From assembly GCA_947652605.1 (NCBI GenBank), contig OX393577.1:24431466-24495465 (forward strand): DNA of 64,000 nucleotides, in the 5' to 3' direction. The DNA is from Elmis aenea. Taxonomy: Eukaryota > Arthropoda > Insecta > Coleoptera > Elmidae. The position numbers and the translations under genes were made by a program. The notes beneath the pieces are model-generated. The model worked only from the letters and a program-made list of their open reading frames with translations, was not told the origin of the DNA and made no database searches. Numbering within the stretch: position 1 is the stretch's first letter; every line of letters begins with the position of its first letter. Shown here piece after piece: positions 58,599 to 64,000 of this stretch.

Positions 58599-58801
58599 GT
58601 AAATTCAAATGTCCTACATGTAGCAGAAAATATCGACATATTCCATCTTTACAGCGGCATATAAAGTTCGAATGTGGAAAAGAACCTTCATTTGTTTGTC
58701 CAGTAAAAGACTGTATTTATAAAGCAAAGAGAAAAGATTGTATAAAAGTTCATATAATTTCACGTCACAAAGATGTGGATTTTACTAACTACATGTATTA
58801 G
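58599..58801 (+). CDS. lola: lola terminal exon 38: zinc-finger pair
   Basis: 67 residues; acceptor TTTAATTTCCAG. Finger 1 CPTCSRKYRHIPSLQRHIKFEC, linker GKEPSF, finger 2 CPVKDCIYKAKRKDCIKVHIISRH, tail VDFTNYMY before TAG. Nearest relatives are exons 37 and 39 (YKAKRK(D/A) helix). It lies only 208 bp after exon 37. Confidence 0.95.
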
Positions 58802-59513
58802 TATTAAACAAAAGAAACCTGTAATATTATCTATTGTTTAACAAAATAGTATTTTATTAATGTGTATTATTTATTTTTGTTTATTAATTTTACAGGTTGT
58901 CGATAGTAATTTTATAAATTAGATTTTTAATATAATATATAGGTCGGCAACCCTTGGCTAACGTGCCAATGGGTGGTACGACAATAATGTCAGTGGCACA
59001 CAGAAAAATTTCTTAAACTCCATTTTTGGTCTGGGGTAGCAAAATTTAATTTTATTGGGACCCAAAATGTCTAAATAATAAACTGAATCAAATCCTATGC
59101 AAATGGCAATGTAGTTGGCGGCACTCCGGCACTGAAAAGAAAAATTGACACGTTAAAAATTTTGCTGACTCGTATAGTACATAATTTTTTGATCAATTGT
59201 TTGATTATTTAAGTGATTCGTTATTACTATAACAAGCCTAATTAAAAATTTAGAGACCACTGTTGTATAGTATGTCAATATTAATTATATATATATATAT
59301 ATATATTTTTGGAAAAGTGTATTTTCATTTTAAATTTTCTTTTTCTACTTATCTTGAATGTGCAGTATTAGTGCCGTATGATGTAGTAATATGAAGCTTA
59401 ATTACTCAACCAATCAATAAATAAGTTATGGTAATGTTTGTTTGCAATTGCTAAGTTTATATCTGCTATTTTTAGAAGTTATGTATCTCAAATTATTCAT
59501 AGTTTTTTTTTAG
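58802..59513. other. Intron with a short AT microsatellite
   Basis: (TA)n at 59285-59306. 58940-59280 may be repeat-derived (GGTCGGCAACCCTTGG), but no partner end was found. Confidence 0.4.
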
Positions 59514-59731
59514 GTAGATTCATTTGTGAACTTTGCAAAAAAGTATATCGCCATGGTCCATCTTTGCACAGACATAAAAAATTTGAATGTGGAAAAGAGC
59601 CGTCGTTTATTTGCCCCATAGAGCATTGCTCCTACAGGGCAAAAAGAAAAGATTGTCTTAAATTACATGTGTATACACGTCATACAGAGTCTGAAGCTGC
59701 TCAATTTGAATTGATTTCTTTTGACGTTTAA
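59514..59731 (+). CDS. lola: lola terminal exon 39: zinc-finger pair
   Basis: 72 residues after TAGTTTTTTTTTAG. Finger 1 CELCKKVYRHGPSLHRHKKFEC, linker GKEPSF, finger 2 CPIEHCSYRAKRKDCLKLHVYTRH, acidic tail ESEAAQFELISFDV. Shares the AKRKDC(I/L)K helix with exon 38, so these are a duplicated pair. Confidence 0.95.
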
Positions 59732-60065
59732 ATGAATATAATTTTACATAATATTCATGTTAATATCAAATGTTCTTGTGAAACCAAAAAGCTTTAAGCT
59801 TACATGTAACTGTAAAATTTTAATGTAATTAATTTAGTCTTTTATTAATAATAATGAGTTTTTCCACAGAAAAACATTTTATAAACGTAATTTTTTGGGT
59901 ATGTAATTATTTGTTGCTAATATATTTCACTATGTGTAATATGTGTTTCATTGTTATATAAGAAGAAAGAAAAACGATAATTTAATCTGCCAGACTTTTT
60001 TTACAAAGTCGTAAATGTTTAGTTGATTTACGCAATTTTATGTTTATTAAAAGTTTTTAAAATAT

Positions 60066-61375
60066 GGGACACCTTGCATAGTTCGAGGAAGTTGATGTGA
60101 TCCCAAAAACAATATTTATGGCATATTTAATATGTCAGTTTGAAATTCCTTTAAAATGATGCAATAGCAATAATTAAAAGTATTAAATTCATTTTGCACA
60201 GCTACTGCAAAATTGTTAAACGAAAACCATCTGTCAAAGCATTTTTAAAATATCTTTTTATAGACAAATATATTTATGGCATATTTAATATATGTCAGTT
60301 TGAAATACGTTTAAAATTATGCAGTAGCAATAATTAAAAGTATTACCTGTGGTATTACATTTATTACATTTTGCACAGCAACTGCAAAATTGTAAAACGA
60401 AAACCATCTGTGAAAGCATTTTTTAAAAATCTTTTTATAGACAAATATATGCTTAAAATTATTAAATTCATTCTCCATTAACGTGTATTGATGCAATAGC
60501 AACATTTTTATTCACAATTTGCATTTTAAGCTGAAAAAATTGATGACGAGTAGGTTACGTTGCATAAAATTCTTGTTTGTTTAGTATAGCGCAATAATTA
60601 AGCGAAATTTTACAAATTCATTGCGTGAAAACGATTAAACACAAGAATATTTGTATACAATAATCAAAATTAATCAGGCGTTCTGTAACATAAAAATGAA
60701 ACCATCAATTTTGATGTTTCTGCAGACTTCTACCGATTTACTACTGGTACGTTACATGATAAACATGTTAATACCAGCTAAATGATTGTGCAGTTTGTTG
60801 AAATGTACTTAAAATGAAGTAAATAGAATGTTTTTCCACTTAATAGTGATTACGCTAGTTACATTGGTGAAAAATTAAAGCTTTTCTTATTTTTATCAAT
60901 GTCGTTAATACAGAGGTGTAGTTAATTTACAATTGTTGGGTTTCTTTAGAGGGAACAATATTACTGTGAACTAAAGCTAATTGTCAATGTATTAAATATT
61001 TATAACTAGTTGCATTTGTTGTGTTTTCAGATGGCAGTATTTTACTAATGAAGAAATCTGATGGTGCTCATGTATGTTCTGTGTGTCAGCGTTCATATAA
61101 GCATCTTTACACTTTACAATTGCACAAACGACACGAATGTGGACAAGAACCAAAGTATTACTGTAAATATGCTCTCTGTAAATATAAAAGTAAATGGAAA
61201 GGCAATTTAAAAAATCATATCATTATTCATCATAAGATATCTGGCATTAAAGTTTACGATTACATGTCATATACTGGGTAACTGCTGATAAATACAGATA
61301 ATTTGTTTCTGCATAGTAAAATTAATGTGTTATCAAGCTGAATGTGGTATCTCAATTCTGATTGTTATACGCATA
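60066..61375. repeat. Segmental duplication, copy B (with exon 40)
   Basis: Counterpart of copy A. It contains an extra internal tandem duplication at about 60116-60450, where the ATGGCATATTTAATAT...CTTTTTATAGACAAATAT unit occurs twice. Confidence 0.85.
61031..61281 (+). CDS. lola: lola terminal exon 40: zinc-finger pair, duplicate of exon 32
   Basis: 83 residues; acceptor TTGTTGTGTTTTCAG, identical to exon 32. Finger 1 CSVCQRSYKHLYTLQLHKRHEC, linker GQEPKY, finger 2 CKYALCKYKSKWKGNLKNHIIIHH, tail ISGIKVYDYMSYTG. All ligands kept. Changes fall at helix positions Q-to-Y in finger 1 and S-to-I in finger 2. Confidence 0.95.
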
Positions 61376-61637
61376 TGTATACAAATATTATTTATGTTTG
61401 TTTTTGCAATAAATAATGAGAAAGACTGTTAGAACTACCAGTGTTTATTTTTTAGTTATTGAATAGATCAGGTCATGTGTTGAAAACTGGTCACCTAATT
61501 TAATTTTTGATTATGTGTGTAGGATAATGGAATTCATCAGTATTTAAATAAAATTATCACTTTAATAACTGCGAGTTTTAATTATTTACTTTCTTTTTGT
61601 TGTCTTATATAAACTAATTCTAAATAAATTATTTTAG

Positions 61638-61876
61638 TGGAGGAAGAACCAAAGCATGTTTGTGGTCAGTGCTTTCGAATATACAAACATCAACCATCAC
61701 TGAGAAGACATATAAGGTTTGAATGCGGCAAAGAACCTCAATTCGCATGTAACGTTGCTGGTTGCAAGTTTAAATCGAAGAATAAACCAAATTTAAAACA
61801 GCACTTATTATGTATCCACAACATACGAGGTGACATGTTGGATGTCTATTTGCCTACAAGAAAAACGTTTATTTAA
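61638..61876 (+). CDS. lola: lola terminal exon 41: zinc-finger pair
   Basis: 79 residues; acceptor ATAAATTATTTTAG, then TG completes the codon. Leader EEEPKHV, finger 1 CGQCFRIYKHQPSLRRHIRFEC, linker GKEPQF, finger 2 CNVAGCKFKSKNKPNLKQHLLCIH, tail NIRGDMLDVYLPTRKTFI. Confidence 0.95.
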
Positions 61877-62097
61877 TAAAACTGTTTGAATTTTATGTAT
61901 TCATTAAAATTGTAAAAAGTGTATTTGTACTATTTGTCTCGTAATATAACTTTTCCGAGCAGGAGAACAAATTTGAGTTACTACTTTCCTATAGCTAAGC
62001 AATGTTTTGTTGTATGGTTTGTTAACATCATATTTTTTTATTGGTATTATTTTACTAAAATGTTATTCTTACTTAAAAAATTGTTTTTCATTTTTAG

Positions 62098-62303
62098 GTT
62101 TCTCCTCTTACCACATGCAAAATCAGTTTGAATGTACCAATTGCTATAGAACATACAAACATCGACCATCCCTTTGGAATCACATGAAATTTGAATGTGG
62201 AAAATTACCTCAGTTCAAGTGTCATGTTGGTGGTTGCACTTATATAGGAAAAAGAAAAACACACTTAAAGTTTCATTTGAAAACTCATACTCGACTCAAA
62301 TAA
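62098..62303 (+). CDS. lola: lola terminal exon 42: zinc-finger pair
   Basis: 68 residues after TTTTTCATTTTTAG. Finger 1 CTNCYRTYKHRPSLWNHMKFEC, linker GKLPQF, finger 2 CHVGGCTYIGKRKTHLKFHLKTH, tail TRLK. The SLWNH helix is shared with exons 43 and 44. The frame is open upstream into the intron; the acceptor defines the start. Confidence 0.95.
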
Positions 62304-62609
62304 ATATTAGTAAGTGTTATATAAAGTTGGAGTGTTACAATTGTAAAATAATCTTAAATAAAAATATTTGTGAACTTTTATAAATTAACATTTTCATAAT
62401 AATTCTCTATTTGACACTCACCAAATTTGGATCTGATATGAAATCCATGTTATATGTACTGGCAAAAACTATAAAACTGAATTATGGTATTAATTTTAAA
62501 TTTTTAAATAGAAATTGGTAATTTTTGCTTACAACATTTATATTACACTAAATACTAGAAAAAATACTTCGCGAACAATATCATTACTAACTTCTTTGAT
62601 ATTTTGCAG

Positions 62610-62809
62610 ATATTACATCTAAACCATTCCAATGTAGTCGATGTTCAAAATCATACAAACATCACGCTTCACTCTGGAATCATGTGAACTTCGAGTGTGG
62701 AAAAATACCACAATTTAAGTGTGATTTTGACGGATGTAATTATATAGCTCGACGAAAAAGTCATTTAAAAATACACCAGAATAGACATCAGCGTCAATGT
62801 TTACTCTGA
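62610..62809 (+). CDS. lola: lola terminal exon 43: zinc-finger pair
   Basis: 66 residues; acceptor TTTGATATTTTGCAG. Finger 1 CSRCSKSYKHHASLWNHVNFEC, linker GKIPQF, finger 2 CDFDGCNYIARRKSHLKIHQNRH, tail QRQCLL before TGA. Sister of exons 42 and 44. Confidence 0.94.
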
Positions 62810-63415
62810 CATCCAACTTAAATTTGTTTTATGTATTGTGTATTAAGACAAGTCCATCTAACTTAATTTTAAATTGGACGTTGCCTCTATGTATTTTTAA
62901 CCATCAACAACTTTTTTACTCTGGAAGATAAGTACCTATGTAAACTTTAATTGTGTTTTTTTTTTACATAAATAGAAATAATTTTTTTTTTAAATTTTAA
63001 TTTCAAATTTAGGTACTAGTGTTCTTTGAATAAAAGTTCAATGACGCTTTTTAACAAAGATTAAAATTTTAATAACTTCTAATGCCATTTTATGAAGTTT
63101 CTTGTGCCAATTAATAATATACAAACCTGTTTAAAATTTTATATGTTAAATTATAAACTATTTATCTGCCTTTTATAATTCCACAGCTTAACATTGTTGC
63201 CATCAAATGAATTTTTATTTACTGATAAAACGGCGTGAATCCATAGGAAGTAATACAAATTTTTAATTGCATTTATGTTATTGTAAATATATCCAGCAGC
63301 AACAATTAAACATCATACCTATAACCATCTATCAGAAAAATAATACTAACACTGTAATAAAATCGTATCAGTTAAGATTATGTATATTAAAGTAACCCTG
63401 CGATTATATTTATAG
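62810..63415. other. Intron between exons 43 and 44, nothing recognised
   Basis: No motif seen. Confidence 0.45.
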
Positions 63416-63630
63416 GTATAAAAACGGAGTTCGGAACATCACATCCAACCAAAGGTTTTGATTGTCCTGGATGTTCAAAATCTTATAAACACCGAACTTC
63501 ACTCTGGAATCATATCAGATATGAATGTGGAGACAAAATACCTGAATTTAAGTGTACATATAAAGGTTGTGATTACAGAGCAAGGAGAAAATGTTATTTG
63601 AAGATACATTATCACAAACACAGACAATAA
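63416..63630 (+). CDS. lola: lola terminal exon 44: zinc-finger pair with longer linker
   Basis: 71 residues; acceptor ATTATATTTATAG. Leader KTEFGTSHPTKGFD, finger 1 CPGCSKSYKHRTSLWNHIRYEC, linker GDKIPEF (one residue longer than CGKxPxF), finger 2 CTYKGCDYRARRKCYLKIHYHKH, ending RQ before TAA. Last exon visible; the array may go on beyond the window. Confidence 0.94.
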
Positions 63631-64000
63631 TTTATAATAAAAATTCCATATCACTGTGTTCTTGTACCTAATAATTATGCAGCTGATAATATTACATTGA
63701 AGACTGTTAATAGATAGGATTATAATCCACGCCTGTGTGCAGTTCTCCACTCACCTATTTTTATGTAACCACCATTGTTCACTGTAATCTTTAAGTGCAT
63801 GAGCAAAATTGTAATAGAATGTAGACTGAGCATTTTGGGTGGTTTGAATTTTGTAAATAACTTTTAAACAATCCAGTATTAAAACCAGCTAACATTCCTT
63901 TAAACAAAAATATGTTAATATTTATGTAAATAGTAGGTTTATAATAATATATATAAATATATTAGCAGCAAATGAAAAATAATGTGGTATAGTAAACAGC
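63631..64000. other. Sequence after exon 44, nothing recognised
   Basis: No further exon before the window end; poly(A)-type AATAAA overlaps the exon 44 stop region. Confidence 0.45.

Noticed and set aside
59285..59306. AT microsatellite as a regulatory element
   Set aside because: Simple repeat in an AT-rich intron with nothing further to support a role.
872..63630. Array as mod(mdg4) instead of lola
   Set aside because: mod(mdg4) terminal exons mostly encode FLYWCH-type fingers; here the ends are C2HC plus C2H2 with the ECGK linker typical of lola.
872..63630. Each finger exon as a separate small gene starting at its first Met
   Set aside because: Many exons lack a start codon, yet all have AG acceptors in the same phase; separate genes would not show this.

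Overview
The window is part of an AT-rich insect genome, in a gene I recognise as longitudinals lacking (lola). The call rests on architecture. About 40 short open exons all lie on the + strand. Each follows a polypyrimidine tract and AG. Each enters in the same phase, with its first two bases completing a codon begun in an upstream exon. Almost all encode the lola signature: a C2HC zinc finger ending H-x4-E/D-C-G, a short linker, then a C2H2 finger and a stop. In Drosophila lola, such terminal exons are alternatively (and partly trans-) spliced onto a shared BTB-domain 5' part. No BTB exon is visible, so the shared exons should lie upstream of base 1. Insect order cannot be fixed from this sequence; the foldback repeats would fit a beetle or hemipteran.

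I number exons 1-44 by order in the window (not by orthology). Forty-two look intact and two are broken (exons 24 and 34). Thirty-eight intact exons carry zinc fingers. Four do not, yet share the splice phase: exon 2 (short tail without a known domain), exon 5 (integrase-type H2C2 zinc-binding domain), exon 11 (piggyBac-type C-terminal cysteine-rich domain) and exon 26 (a complete LIM-class homeodomain, apterous/Lhx2/9-like, split by a 55-nt intron). BTB-homeodomain and BTB-transposase-domain isoforms are the most unusual prediction here.

Layout: 0.9-2.4 kb exons 1-3; 2.4-8.5 kb foldback repeats; 8.5-22.7 kb exons 4-14 among piggyBac-like, PIF/Harbinger-like and mariner-like elements; 22.7-28.6 kb an exon-free block with nested elements; 28.6-44.1 kb the densest stretch, exons 15-30, with tandemly duplicated pairs and the homeodomain exon; 44.1-58.2 kb exons 31-36 among hAT, piggyBac and foldback elements; 58.2-63.6 kb exons 37-44, all with a C-x4-C second finger.

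The exons would act as alternatives: each transcript joins the common 5' part to one terminal exon, giving nuclear BTB transcription factors with different DNA-binding ends. Duplicated pairs (15/16, 32/40, 6/7, 9/10, 17/18, 27/28, 33-36), dead exons, a transposon-supplied C-terminus (exon 36) and transposase-domain exons show that this array grows by duplication and capture and loses members by insertion and frameshift. No tRNA, rRNA or CRISPR was seen.
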